Below, one piece after another: positions 13,206-26,363 of a stretch of 64,000 bases of DNA. The translations under genes and the position numbers were made by a program. The DNA is from Panaeolus papilionaceus. Lineage: Eukaryota; Basidiomycota; Agaricomycetes; Agaricales. Every line of letters begins with the position of its first letter. Position 1 is the stretch's first letter. The notes under the pieces are model-generated. The model did not search any database and had not been told where the DNA came from. It worked only from the letters and a program-made list of their open reading frames with translations. Location: positions 1,550,001-1,614,000 of the forward strand of contig JADNRZ010000011.1 of assembly GCA_015501605.1 (NCBI GenBank). Reading direction: 5' to 3'.

Positions 13206-14723
13206 CTAAGAAGATATCCCAGTACTCTTGGATGGAATAGACGCCACAAACTGAGAGACTGCTGCCCAGTATCCAGGTTCTTCAAAAGTATCATCTGAAA
13301 AAATAGGCAATTATTGTATCAGTGAAGTGATATAATTTTGGGAGAGAGTCTGTCGTACTATGACGCCCATGAGGGAACTCAACAAACTTTGCCCTCTCAA
13401 GGCCAACTTTGTACTCGCTCCCGTTGTCCGTCTTTTTTTCGCCACGCTTGGCGACGGCTTCCCAAAGCGCACGCATATGTTCCTTAGGCACAATTTCGTC
13501 CCGTGCACCACTGAGCATCAGGATTGGAGTAGTCGCAGGGATGGAAGAGATCTTTGCAGCAGAATTCCATTTCTGGTGACAAAGGAATGAGACGCGACTG
13601 AAGATAGGCATGACGTGCGGGACGAGATCTGGCAGTGAGGTGAAAGTATTTTCGACAATTATGGCAGTAATCTATGTTAAGTTTAGGAGTGAATTCGCGA
13701 CTGAGACTCTGAGAGCTTACTTTGTCTGGATTTTTACTGGCAAGGTCAATTGCGACTGCGCCACCGATGGATTGACCATACAGAATCTTGAAAGTATAGC
13801 ATCAAGAGCCAATATTTTACGAAAAGGTTTCTCGATATATTACTCACAATTGGCGTTTTGCTGAAGGCTGGATGTGTAGTCAAGTAATCCAATGCAGTTT
13901 GTGCATCAATCTGTAGGCCTGAAGAACCATTGACCTAAATTCAACGACCCTGATTATTTATTTATTTTTAAAAAAACGAACCTTTTTCCGAAGGGCTTCC
14001 TTCTGAAAGGCCATACCTAGTGATATGGATCAGCCCTCCATTTTGTCAGCTGGTCGTGAATTGCATACCCTCTGTAACTCATCATCAAGACATTGCACCC
14101 CATCCGTCTATAAAACTGCGCTGCCAGAGGTATTCTGAAGCCAAGGTTGCCAGCATTTCCGTGGAACATAATAACCGTCGGTCTACTGGAGACGTACTGC
14201 AATACAATCAACCAGCTGAAACATAGCACTTGAGCGCGAATCAATCACCTCGTCTTCTGTTTGTGGTTTCTTTGACACCCCCATGTCTTCCCACCGAAAA
14301 CCTGAGTTTTCTTTTTGTGTCATAAGATAGCACCTCAAGATAACCGCGTCTGGTGTCTTTAGTTCTAGCGCTTGATACTCCATACCAAATTGATCTGGTG
14401 TGTACACAGCTAAGTCGGACATGAGGTGAGATTCCTTCGTTGGCATTGACGATCGAAGCACATACTCGTTCTAGATTCCTGAGGAAATGCAGAAGGGTAT
14501 ATGAGGTAGTTCTGGCCGTAATAAACGAGAGCCACGGCTGTATTTCAAGATTAAGAAATTGGCGAGGTGCAATAACTCCCCGCGTACTGACCAACACCCG
14601 ACACTCCAGCAGCTGTAGCCAGTGTTCCCTGAACGAAACAAAAACTGTTAAATAATATAAATTTAAAATTTATTTGAACATTACCTTTGCCACACTCTGG
14701 ACGTATGGTAGAAATCCTGACAT
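13206..14723 (-). CDS. BEM46/ABHD13-like alpha/beta hydrolase
   Basis: Minus-strand gene of about eight exons. The reading starts MSGFLPYVQSVAK (ATG 14721-14723), continues after an intron with TLATAAGVSGV, and then reads ALVYYGQNYLIYPSAFP, the conserved BEM46 N-terminal membrane segment. The core has TVIMFHGNAGNLGFR (oxyanion region), YRGYGLSEGSPSE, the nucleophile elbow YGQSIGGA, the acid SGARDEIVP and the catalytic His in HGRHNDTFEEPGYW, which is formed by splicing at about 13365/13298. Stop TAG at 13206-13208. BEM46 proteins are ER/plasma-membrane associated serine hydrolases tied to polarity and hyphal growth in fungi; substrates are unsettled. It shares a 394 bp divergent promoter region with UBC13. 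Confidence 0.88.
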
Positions 14724-15117
14724 AGTGTAACGAAATGTGGTCGAAATCAAGTAATGAGCTTGACTGCAACCGTGTCAGTTGCATCATAGTAGCCTAGCTT
14801 GGTCTTGTTTGTCATTCCTCTTAAATATAAACACTTCGGCCCTGGACTGTCAAGTCCTCCACTCTCCACCTCCCTGAGCAATTTAAATATACGATATAGT
14901 TTTATACTTTTCACGCGAATAGATGTCCTTAAAACCTGATTTTATTGTCATCTCCAGTCGAATTTCAGCAATGTTTGGCAACAGCTTTACAATGTGTCGT
15001 CAGAGTCCTGCTGAGTCATACTGATAACAAGCTTAAGTTGGTTGGTACTACCCTTTCACAGCTTCCTCTTCCGATCCCATTGAACGTTGGGTCTTGTTCC
15101 TATTCAGCCGTTGAATC
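14724..15117. promoter_or_regulatory. divergent promoter region, BEM46-like / UBC13
   Basis: 394 bp between two start codons that point away from each other. The sequence is AT-rich with pyrimidine-rich stretches (for example around 14860-14870), as is common in fungal core promoters. No specific factor site can be named. Confidence 0.4.
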
Positions 15118-15857
<740 letters not shown>

Positions 15858-16251
15858 AGGATAAACTGTGGATAGACTTTACCTTCCGCAATCCCGTATT
15901 CCCTATACTTTTGCATAGAATTCATCATTCCCTCGATTTCTCTTCTGCGGTGCTAGCTTGCTATGTTTGCAGCTTTTTGCGATAATTGACCACCCAATCT
16001 ACAATGTATGAGTACCAAGATAATTGTACAACCAGCATATCCATGATAACGTTTTTGTGATGATATAATTATCTTGAGTGGGAAACTGCTGTGAGAAGTC
16101 CAGACCACGTTTTGGGCGTGATGAAATGGGTATAAAGATTTAAAGCATGGCTTATACACTCACCGACTTTGACTCTTCATCGACATCCCTCAACCCCCCA
16201 CACCAGCCCTGGGGGCGACCACGAATTTAATGCCCACGATAGCGATATACA
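15858..16251. other. intergenic
   Basis: 3' flank of UBC13 and 5' flank of the F-box-like gene. No open frame, repeat or RNA gene is supported. A long pyrimidine-rich run (about 16160-16205) lies just upstream of the next ATG and fits a fungal core promoter. Confidence 0.4.
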
Positions 16252-18125
16252 ATGACTCAACTTCATCTTGATATTCTTTATGAGATCGTCAATCAGCTGG
16301 ACTACTTCAACTACAGCGACCGACAGAATATCCTCTTCAAACTTTCCATCTTATCCAGGTCTATAAATGATACCCTTCGGCCCATCATGTTCGCTGAAGT
16401 AAAATGGCCACATCCAGATAAACATGACGAGACCAGTCTAGAGTTTTTTCCTGATGCGGTGAGGTCGTATGTGAAGTAAGTAAATTATAGCTCTTGAGGC
16501 GGAATAATGAGGATCCGTCGAACATTATATCGGGATGTATGGTAGCTTGGGTCCAGAGAAGACGATTATAACTTCCCTTTCGTTGATGCCCCGGATTTTC
16601 TGTGACCTTGTCATTTCGTTGACATGACTGGCGCTAACTTCTTGATTCCAGAACTTTCCGCCTTCACTGGCCTGATCATTGGCCTGACAGCAATCCCCCA
16701 ATGTGGGGCAAGCGACTAAGCTGGGGACCCTATGTCCCATTCACCCTCGACCAGCTGCACGCAGGCTTGAAGGACATGCCCAATATCCACACCTTTGAAA
16801 TCATCGCCCCGTTCTGTCCAACCCGGAAGATCCAGACAGCGATCATGAACATCCCTGGTTTGCGGAATCTACGTATTATCGACACAGCTCTGGATGATGG
16901 TATTGGCTTCAAAATCCCAGACAACTTTCAGCTCGAAAGCTTCACACATGTCCCTGTTCTCGAAGCCCTTCGAATAGGGGAAGGGCCTCACGAATCCAAG
17001 TTCCACGACGTGACGTATTGGAATCGAGAATATCGCAAGGAACACAGCCGATATCCACGACGTGGTCTGACTGATCGGATTCTTCAGCAGATGTCGCTGA
17101 AAACGCTAACGTATCTACACGTCTCAGTCACCGATATTGAAAACCACCATCTCCTTCATGGTATCGCCCTTCGGGACCCTCCTCGATTTCCAAACTTACA
17201 AACTTTGGTTCTTACCGGGTCATATCCTCCTCCTATTAGACAGATCAACCTTAGCACTTTCATCGAACAGATGCCTAAGCTCACCGACCTAAGGCTTCTC
17301 ATGGCGCCTCCACAAACCGGCCAGCCCTTCGGGATGCTCTCCAACGGAGATCCAGCCAACCACTTTAACGCCCAAATGTTCCAAAAAATCAAGTATTTCG
17401 CCACTTCCAATGCCGTCATTCTGACCGACTTGATCACACATTGCTCATCTTTGGAAGGTCTAGTCGTCACCGCGATCATCAGCCACCCTCGAAAACCGAT
17501 TGCGCCCTCAAAAGAAGATCTGGAGCAGGTTTTGACAGATCTTCAAGCTGGCGGTGCTGGTTCTCGTCTTAGGTTCCTCCGCCTTATTACAGAAGACAAA
17601 CTGGATGACCAATTGCTCCTACGAATATGTGCGATCTGCCCTTCTTTGGAGTTTTTAGAAGTTGAGATGTGCGGGTATAGGGATGGCGATGGTTTCGAAT
17701 GGGTACGGGAACTATTTACCTCCTATCTCGACGAACTATCATATTTTACTCATTTACTCTCAACTTGAACACAGACGACGTACAGCGACGCGCTCAGCAC
17801 GCTGTCTAAGCTCAAAGACCTTCGCATCGCGGCACCCTTCGCGGGGAATGATGACCCAGAATTGGACGACCCGGAGATTATGGATCTCTACCTCCGGTCG
17901 GACCGGACAGACTTTGCGTCATTCCTAGCATCGCGTTTGCCGAACCTTCAACGAGTGGGTTTCGAGTACCGAAAGCAAATGGGTGATGACAGTCATAACT
18001 ACGAGGATCGGTGGATGGACTTTGATATTATGCGGCTTGTCGACGGATCGGTGAGGCTTTCTGAAGCTGCTGAGACGTGGTACATCTTTCCAGAGGTCTG
18101 GAAGTATGACAGATTGTTTAATTGA
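16252..18125 (+). CDS. F-box / leucine-rich-like protein
   Basis: The ATG at 16252 opens with LHLDILYEIVNQLDYF...LSILSRSINDTLRP, the shape of a fungal F-box (L-x-x-D/E-I-x-x-x-I/V followed by a cluster of Leu/Ser). After one or two introns the reading resumes as FRLHWPDHWPDSNPP and runs through a long exon (to about 17770) rich in spaced leucines: PNIHTFEII, PGLRNLRII, PKLTDLRLL, PSLEFLEVE, an LRR-like solenoid. A final exon from about 17770 reads LKDLRIAAPF...FPEVWKYDRLF and stops at TAA 18123-18125. F-box proteins are substrate adaptors of SCF ubiquitin ligases; this class is large and fast-evolving in mushrooms. The short second exon near 16500-16610 could not be placed exactly. Confidence 0.68.
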
Positions 18126-18510
18126 ATTATTTCATATTTTTGGAATAATGGGGCAATGTCTATACTTACCTACGGATTAACCTGTTAGGAGCTCTAGGCT
18201 CATATATATAATCGTATTTGATGGGACATTTAGGACTTACACACTAGATACATCAAATAGATCGGTTTCCGGATTGTCAATGGTCGATGTTCAGTTCAAG
18301 GAGTGAATAAATCCGTGTACTGATAGACCCTGATTGTCAGATCATCGAGTCACAGGCAAAGCAGGATTTAGGCCAAATTGATTAATACAACATTTGAGTG
18401 ATTCGTAGGTGTCGTGAGGGAATGGAAGACGAAAACAAAATATGCGAGTATCTCTCCAACCAAGCTGAGATGATACAGTACTCTTGAAATGAGGCTTGTC
18501 CTGTGCGTAT
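18126..18510. other. convergent intergenic region
   Basis: Lies between the 3' ends of the F-box-like gene (plus) and the light-chain gene (minus). No coding potential seen; it probably holds both 3' UTRs and poly(A) signals. Confidence 0.4.
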
Positions 18511-19259
18511 TTACTGGGTGAGAATGGTGCGGACGAGAGACTCGTAGTTAATGTTTCCATCACTGATCACAAGTTAGCAATAGTTGATATGAGTCGAAAT
18601 GACCAGCCTAGAAGACAGGCACATTGACGAAGGAAACAAACACTCACGCTCCAATCTGGAAACCCTTGAGCAACTCATCCACCTCTTCTTCTGTCATCTT
18701 CTCGCCCAGCTGGGTGAGCACATATCTGAGCTCTCCCTTGCCGATGAATCCATTTCCTTCCTTGTCGAAGACTTGGAATCCACGAATGAACTCCTCTGCT
18801 CAATACGCGTTAGTTTCGGCTTATGGTCACATTAAGTGAGAGAAGTAGTACCTGGTGTACCTGCAGGCTTGAAGCCGTCTGATCTGTTGAGAATAGCGAG
18901 AAATTTCGCATAGTCAACTATGGCACAAATCGTATCGTTAGTCATGATGAAATCCCCTTGCCAGGCGTGATGTGAGGGCCTACCTTCCGCAGGAGCTGCT
19001 GCAATAATGCTGGCAACCTCAGCTTGAGTTGGGTTCTGTCCCAAAGCGCGTAGTAGGTCGCCTAGTGTCTCTCTTGCAACCTTTCCAGAGCCACGCTTGT
19101 CGAAGAGAGCAAATGCCTCCTTGTATTCTGTTTACAGTTTCTTTAGTTGTTTGCCCATTCAAATTGAGAGATGAAGCGTAAAAACCTGCGTTATCAGACT
19201 ATCAGAGCATAACGACACGTTAATATGACATTAAATAGCATGAATATATGACTGACCAT
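18511..19259 (-). CDS. CDC4: CDC4-type myosin essential light chain (EF-hand)
   Basis: Six exons on the minus strand (19257-19259, 19186-19198, 18984-19127, 18852-18917, 18648-18795, 18511-18562) give 141 aa. The first exon is just ATG and the second is 13 nt (SDNA). The protein then reads [58 protein letters not shown] and [17 protein letters not shown], ending [14 protein letters not shown]. This is the calmodulin-like layout of fission yeast Cdc4 / budding yeast Mlc1, with degenerate EF-hands: the first loop is [12 protein letters not shown] and only the third keeps [12 protein letters not shown]. These light chains bind IQ motifs of class II and V myosins in the cytokinetic ring. Calmodulin itself is excluded by the divergent loops and the [14 protein letters not shown] linker. 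Confidence 0.86.
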
Positions 19260-19394
19260 GGATGATGATGAATGTGGTTCAAAGCCAAGGGTATTATTTG
19301 GACCTGTTGTGGCGCCGTCCCTATCTGAGTATCTCGACATTGATAACCGGATTTGGCACTCTCACCCTGACACCCAAAGCAACCACAACTGACA
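19260..19394. promoter_or_regulatory. 135-bp bidirectional promoter
   Basis: Only 135 bp separate the start codon of the light chain (minus) from that of the proteasome-chaperone-like gene (plus). The two genes must share regulatory DNA. No named motif was recognised. Confidence 0.45.
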
Positions 19395-20503
19395 ATGGTA
19401 TGGGTTTCAACCTAACATCTATAGTAATAACCGTTGATAGTTAACACTAATGGAATAACTCAGGATATTGACCCACTTCAAGACACAGTCCCCCCTCGTT
19501 ATGCCATAGAATCAGACGAGGAAGAGGACGAATTCAATCCTTTACGTATTGCATCATCTGGCAGTACCAAGCCAAAGGCCCTACCTGAGATTAAGATCGT
19601 AGGAGAATTTAAACAGGGAGCAGACCTAATATTTGCTTCTTCGAAGGCAGGAAGGGTATGGGGCACTGGTGCAGATTTGGGAGAGCAGATTGGTGCAGCT
19701 TATGTCAACAACAGTCAAGTATGTGCTGTTCAAGCTCAGGTCTGCTAACTCTGACTCTGAGCGCTGATCGTTCACGAAGGTTGGATTGATTTTTAGCCCC
19801 CCATGGACATCGATAAATATTGTGGTCTCCGAATCGTTCTCCAGAATTCCGCTTGATGTTATGCACCCTTATGCTGAGAAAATTATTGATGCATTCAAAC
19901 CTAAGCGGTAATATTAACTCATTTCATCTATTGTGAGTCTTGTCTAATGCTTCAGAAAAATCAGGGTTTCCATGTTGGATTCATATCCACTACCAACCTA
20001 CTCGTCATCATCTCCTCAATCCTTCGAGAAGGCTCCAGTCCGTTACCTCACCACAGGCACGGCCAGTGACGTATCCTACCTGGTTTGTACTCCATAATCT
20101 CCAGCTGATCGATTCCTCATCACACTTATTCAAATGTATTTTGGTGATTATACAGAAAGGAATGGCTGAACCCTTCTCCTCGCCAAACATGATCTCCTCC
20201 GTACCTGCTTCGATTCTCACAATCCTATCCATCAGCGCAACTCTCGCAACTCTACTGCTCCTCCCATCTCGACACATCCCAGCTACCGCACCAAAGGAGG
20301 TTACTCCGTTCTCGATCCCGAAATCTGATGATGGTTCTGCGGGAACAGAAGATTGGCCCCTCGACAGAATGCAAACGGTGCATGGATTACTCTTTGCGGC
20401 ATTTGGCGTCGAACCTGGAAGTGGTTGGAAACCGCCCATCAACGCAAAACCGGTAACTTCCAAGAAAAGGAGTGATGTGGGAGAGGGCGGAATGTATATT
20501 TAA
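19395..20503 (+). CDS. proteasome assembly chaperone 1-like protein
   Basis: Five exons (19395-19397, 19464-19718, 19780-19907, 19956-20082, 20156-20503) give 286 aa. The first exon is only ATG. The protein starts DIDPLQDTVPPRYAIESD with an acidic run (EEEDEF). It then has a beta-rich core (ADLIFASSKAGRVW, VGLIFSPPWTSINIVVS, VSMLDSYPLPTYSS, PVRYLTTG) and a late segment PNMISSVPASILTILS that recalls the PNIVxxLPAAxLSY region of PSMG1/PAC1. The tail is low complexity. PAC1-PAC2 heterodimers guide alpha-ring assembly of the 20S proteasome. The match is by pattern only and the family is poorly conserved, so this is a tentative call. Sharing a promoter with CDC4 gives no functional clue. Confidence 0.5.
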
Positions 20504-22835
20504 TAGTAATGTATTGATATACGCGTTTACAGCCTAATTGCAACGCGTCTTTAAGTTACTGAGTAGGATTGTTTTATCTCGGTAATTCTGTCTAGCAAAT
20601 GATATACTCCGTGGATTGAATTATGACGGCCAATCGAGCTAGCGATGATGGGATTATTAAATGGGCGAGTCGGGGTAGTAGTAATGCAACGAGACTGGCT
20701 GAAGCAACGATTTGGCGCCCGAGCTGCATGAAACGCGCCACATGCATTCGCGAGGCTGCAGCTCCCGAGCTACTGGCATAAACATGGGTAAGTGATTAAA
20801 ACATTCGAAGTGGATCGCGGCCTGAGAGCTTGGAAGCTCGTAATCCAGTTAAAATGGTTCACACTTCTTAGATATCGGAGAATATCAACTACCAAAGAAA
20901 GCGAGATTAAAAGTTGTTCACTTAGCTCGTCTCTCGTGCCTGAGATACCTGGCATTCAGGCACTGGTTATATTCACAACTCCATGCGATTCTATATAAGG
21001 GACTGATCATCAGCTTTGCTCTCGATTCTCAAACCAACTTGAATGGCTTGGTCTCCTTAAGCCAAGAATTTCCCACGATGCACCCAGCGCTTACCCTGCC
21101 CTTATCTCACTGCCCTAAGGACGCACACACAGAACGCTCGACCAGCGCAGAAAGCTACATTATTATCCCGCTAAAATTGGGCCTTGAACTTCTACTCTTG
21201 ACGCAAAATGCACTCATCTAGGATACGCTCAGGTTCCTTTCAAGCTGCGAACAAAGGAAGAATGAGGTAGCATATGCATTCCTCGACTTGGAGATGTGGG
21301 CAGGCATACGCGTGGCTAACCAAGTAGAGACCCGAGGGACAGGTCCATATAATACTTTTATATGTCTTTGTCATATAACAGTTTACATTACACGAGTGTC
21401 GAAGGACTAGGAAATGGCCTGCGGCCCATGCCTGACTGGCCGGGGTCTTAGGCCTAAATTTTAGCGCAGGTACATCGAGTTTTAAGGTCTCGAAAACAGG
21501 GTACCCATTTGGTTCTTAATTTCGTGAAAGTACTTGATGTACTCATTGAATGAACGGGTATTGCTACTCGTAAGGACGCCTCGGGTCTTCTGTTTAAGCA
21601 TGTACGGCCGTCTGCCAGTGTCCTGTTTCGTTTACGCAATTACTGAGCTGCTAAGACATTCGCTCGCAGTATAAACCTACGTCCCATCTGCCTTATCCTG
21701 AAGTCCCTCTAGGGATGTTGACATCAAGTACAAACTGTAAAAGCTCTATACCTCCGGAAATCACGACCTCGCAGCTTTCAAACTACTGTCTCACACTCGC
21801 CGTCAAGCATGCCTGCATTGCACGGCTCACTCGTGTTATTACTACACGTATGTATAGATTCCAGGAGCCACCATGCTGTATTATTAATATTTGATCTATC
21901 GACTTGCTGTTGACGGATAGGAATATATATCTAGGATCTTATTCGGATGAGCAAGTTGTGGGTGGGAGTTTCATGGTTGCAGCCATGTTCCGATTATTTG
22001 ATATTGAAAAAATGAGGAGCAGCGCTACGCCGCTACCAGCCCACAAACGCCGAGTGCGGGCGTCTTATATATATATGAAATTGGGCTCTATGAGACCCCA
22101 AGCACGCTTGAGAAGTCTTCAGTTATCGGGGCTTATCCACTTGAGCAAGGCTTCTGCATTGAATAATACAATTAATTAACCCCTGATGGGAATGTCGTAA
22201 TTCTCATGTCTCATATTAGCTGTCAGTTGGCGAGTCTGTGACAGTGGTATTCAGGCCTTTTGATCCCTTTTGATCTTCCCTCCAGTCCAATCGGGATGCT
22301 GTGAGTGTTTGCGGCAGAATATGTTTTGCAGTGGGAGTTATCTGGACAATAATGGACTAATTGGTATCAATGTAACAAGTTACAATGTCCTAGCCTCGCC
22401 ATCAGGCGGTAGGTTTTGACACCTTGAATATTCGATCACCTATTGACCTCATGGGGGATCTTTCAGCGCGTAACGGAATGCATTTCTAGGAAACATTCCG
22501 AAGGATCGCAAAAGCTCTACCAAGTTATGCAACATCATTCTTTCGATTGGTTTTTGACAATCCGCCTCTACTAAGCCTTGTGGCGACTTACACCACGAAG
22601 ATATGTGCAAACTACTTCGTCACTCCTGTGCCTCTGGCTTCTAGGTGCGGCGATTAAACAGATACCTTGCAGGACGTAAGCTGCGGATGCTCTGAACCTG
22701 TGGCCACACTGAATTAGATATTTAGATATATCATGTCTAGACGCTCTGATAATCGAAAACGAGTATTAAAGGAGGGGGTTCGAAGTGACGGGGCACCTTT
22801 AAGACCTCTTCTCTTTACCACACACTGGGATAGCC
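20504..22835. other. 2.3 kb intergenic region
   Basis: No gene supported. Several plus- and minus-strand open frames of 60-90 codons have no conserved-looking stretches. No inverted terminal repeats or tandem repeats are evident. It may hold regulatory sequence or eroded mobile-element DNA. Confidence 0.35.
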
Positions 22836-25176
22836 ATGGAGTCTAAATCTGCTCCCGCTGACACCAAAGCTCGCTCTTCAGAATCACGGCTTCCGGCCTT
22901 CATATACACATGCAAAGATTTCGTTTTTAAACCCGTCCTGAAGCTATCTGCCCTGCGACTTGCAGTTCTTGCGTGCATAGCTACGATTGCAACGGGAGTA
23001 TTGAACTTCGATATTCTGCGGGACACGTCTGCCCAAATATACATTTCAACTGTATCTTTCATATTTGTCCATCTCATTATTAGGTTTCTATATTGCTATA
23101 TTCCGCTTTTTATTCCTCACGTCGCTCAATGGATTTCTTTTTATGACAGTGCATTTAAATTTTGGTTTGTCCCCAGGATTTTGGATGTGGTGCTACTGCT
23201 CGCTGAAATTGCTGGTACGTGGCTAATTAGTACTCTGCTTGCATGAAAATTCGACGTTTACACACGACTCTCAATCTACAATTGGACACAGGGCTAATCT
23301 ACGACCGTCATGTGCTCTATTTCACTCGCTTCTCACCAACCTCTGTGATTGTTCTATGCGTTTCAGGATGGGGCTTGACTATTGTACTGTTGTATCTGCT
23401 GCTATGTCGAGCTGAGGCAATCATAGGAGGAGCGAATCAAGTCGGGAGCACCCTTCTGGAGCCCTTCAGCATCCTGGATGACATTGAACGAGGCGAGCGC
23501 AAAGATATTCCTGTCAATGGGTGTCCAGCAGCTTGCTCTATGCTACTTGGGAGGTCCATATGGCTGAATCGCTTCCCGTGAGCTACATATCTCGCGAATG
23601 TTTGCTCAAATACTAATCTGTATCTCGGTGTCTCTGATGAAGGGGTGAAGGGGATGCAATAAAGCTCATGCGTGGTGCGATGGCAGGGGGATTTGTAGCT
23701 GCTTTGATTGGATATGCAGTTATTTCTTTGGTGGTTCAGCCTGTTAGAGAGACAGCGCTCATACCAATCGTCGAATCGAGGGGGAAAGCTATACCATGGG
23801 GAGGCGACAACCAAATCGAGGACCCCGCATGGAACTTCGTCTTCGTGAGTGCTTCACCAACTGACTCTAAATTAACCCTGATGACGAGACACTCTTCAGC
23901 TTCGAATTTTGGCGGAGCACTCACCAGACACTGTACGGAACCCAGATGCGTTCCATAATGCGGTTTCTGTTACTCGACTTATAGATCCGTCGCGTATGTA
24001 TATTTACTCAGTTTAGACGACCTCAATCTGTGAGCGCTTGGAGCCATTACTTACGATACTTGGATTTCTAGGTCTCAATGGGCAAAGCCCCAGTACTTTG
24101 TCCTGCGTTCATTCTCCCGGTACACTCTCAAAGGATAATGATGCTATCCAAATGATTCGCGTTCACTGTCCATCGCTTCAAGGTATGTTCATACACGTTG
24201 CGTCGCCCTTTGTTCACTAAACCTATCTCAAATACACAGTGGATGAAACCGGCTCCTTGGTTGTAAACAGTCTTCCCGACCTGTTGATCACAGTGGACTT
24301 TACCCATCTGGGTACTTTTATCGATTCACAACAATACGATCTCGCGGCCAATGTCCCTGAAGTCTTCCTTGGACTGACGCAAAACACAGACTATCTGACA
24401 GCCAGCACTAAGCCCTTCCCGCTTCCTGCTGGTGTAAACTACCTCGCGAGCGTTAGCCTTGATCTTCGGAAGGTTCTACGGCATCGCGTCCTTTCGGCAC
24501 TCGGGATGTTCGAAGTCAGTCATTATATCCTTTACTCTTTGCATAGGCTTTTAGCTCGTGCTGACCACTCATGCCAATAGGCAACCGACGCGTTTTGGAT
24601 GCCCACAGTAGAGCACATTGTTCCTGATCCTTTGACTCGTCAAGCTGCGTCAATCCTCCCAGATTCAGTAAACATGTCATCTTTCCGGCTCTATGTACCA
24701 TATGACCCTTCCGAAATACGAATCGTTCAGGAGTCCAGAGAAAAGACTATCTTGGCAGGTATGTCTGCTGTCGGTGGTCTCTGGACATTGTTAGCTGGAG
24801 GCTTCGGTCTCTTCTTTGGAACGAAGTTGATCCAGATATTTCTCAGTAAGTCCACCCATTCTAAATTAGGCGAGAATACCAACATCACCTTTTATATGTA
24901 GACAACAAGGCATTGTCAATCTTCAGTTTTGTCCAACAACAAGGCCGAGGGAAAATTGCGGAAGAGTACCGCAAGTTGTATCCAAGGATACAAAGCGATA
25001 TGTCTGTTGACCAGGAGGACCGTGGTGTGCTCGCTCTGCTTGCTGACTACATGATAGACTTGGACCTCTTTAGAGAGCCATCTGAGTCTACCAATGCAAC
25101 GGCACATGTGGTTAAGACACCAGGGTCTGCAGAGACAACAGAACACAAAGCTTCGAGTCCGCAGACCGCCGATTAG
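22836..25176 (+). CDS. multi-TM protein of unknown function, copy 2
   Basis: Plus-strand paralogue of the gene at 6613-9039. The ATG at 22836 leads into MESKSAPADTKARSS and then hydrophobic segments: LSALRLAVLACIATIATGV, IYISTVSFIFVHLIIRFLY, FVPRILDVVLLLAEIA, WGLTIVLLYLLLCRAEAI and GFVAALIGYAVISLVVQPV. A long middle region follows (VDETGSLVVNSLPDLLITVD). A last helix (LAGMSAVGGLWTLLAGG) sits before a soluble tail from about 24905 (LSIFSFVQQQGRG, YPRIQSDMSVDQED) and TAG at 25174-25176. About eight short introns. The same order of elements in both copies shows duplication, but identity is low, so the split is old. No named domain recognised. Confidence 0.72.
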
Positions 25177-26363
25177 ATAGGAATAACACCGCGAGGCCTT
25201 CTAAAAGGAAGGTGTCTCTTAAGCATGAGTCTATAAACATCCCTGAAAGTGTATTATAATATAATAGACTGTTCGGGGTCTTACATCGTTCAGACGCTCC
25301 TGTCCTGCGTACATATTGAAATCTCTAGATCAAGGGTATATTGAACAAGATTGGAGCTAATTGGGTCAGGAAATGTGCATACAAGAGGAAACACCCGACT
25401 GTTTGGGTGCCTAGGGTCGAGGTCTAAGTGCTAAATTGTGACATCTAAAATGTTTCGTAGCAGTCTTGCTGGATGGGCATGGCCATAGGATCGTCTCCCA
25501 ATTGGCCCATCCTGCTGTCTGCATGTCTTACCAATGAAGTAGGTAGAGGGTCGTGCTGTTTGGTACCTACATTTCATTGAATTAACTTTGAATTTATTGA
25601 CTTATATCCACCGATTGTTGTGCGACGTGGGTCGTATTCAAATCGCGGCCCTTCCCCGTCCGTCAGTGACAATGCTGAATGATGAAAGCATTTGCCATTC
25701 TCTTGTAATTTTTAGATTTAAAATTTGATGTTGCTCCATTAATGGTAAAAACACAATCCGTCTACATAGGACGAAGTCATTTCCCAGTATTGCAAAATCT
25801 GGGCTTGGTCAACCGGCGCTTGCTTAGGTTAACCACGTGACTTGTCCGTTTGGATTGCAGAATCATATGTACTTAGCTAGTTTAGTAGTTACCATGCTCA
25901 GCCACTTATGCTTTAATGTTCACCAGTCACTCACAAAGTTCGGCTGATCGAGATTTCCCCTTCAAATACATTCATTTATTTCGACAACCTAGGAATTATG
26001 CACATTCACTATCAAAAGCAGCGGCTATTGTTCAATCACACATCTAGGATCTCATTAGTTTTGTCATACCCGACGTCGTGCAACAGGTATTGACGGCTAA
26101 CCAAATCCCCACCCCATGATACGTATGGTTTCGATGATCCCTGCGGATTATAGTTGAATTTTTTGGTCCTTCATATTAATGTTCACCTGGTCTTTAATTT
26201 GGCATGGTCGCGTTTTGGGCGTGGAGGGGGTCTGGCAAACTAAGCTCTCGATCTCGAATCAGAGGTCGTCTTTCTCTTTTGGTGTCCCAATACATATATA
26301 AATATGTCTTTCAAGCAAGTTGTCGCTTTCTGAAGTCTCTCATTACAAGTACCAGCATAAACG
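25177..26363. other. 1.2 kb intergenic region
   Basis: AT-rich sequence between two plus-strand genes. No reading frame, repeat or RNA gene supported. The last 100 bp before 26364 contain pyrimidine-rich tracts suitable for a promoter. Confidence 0.35.
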
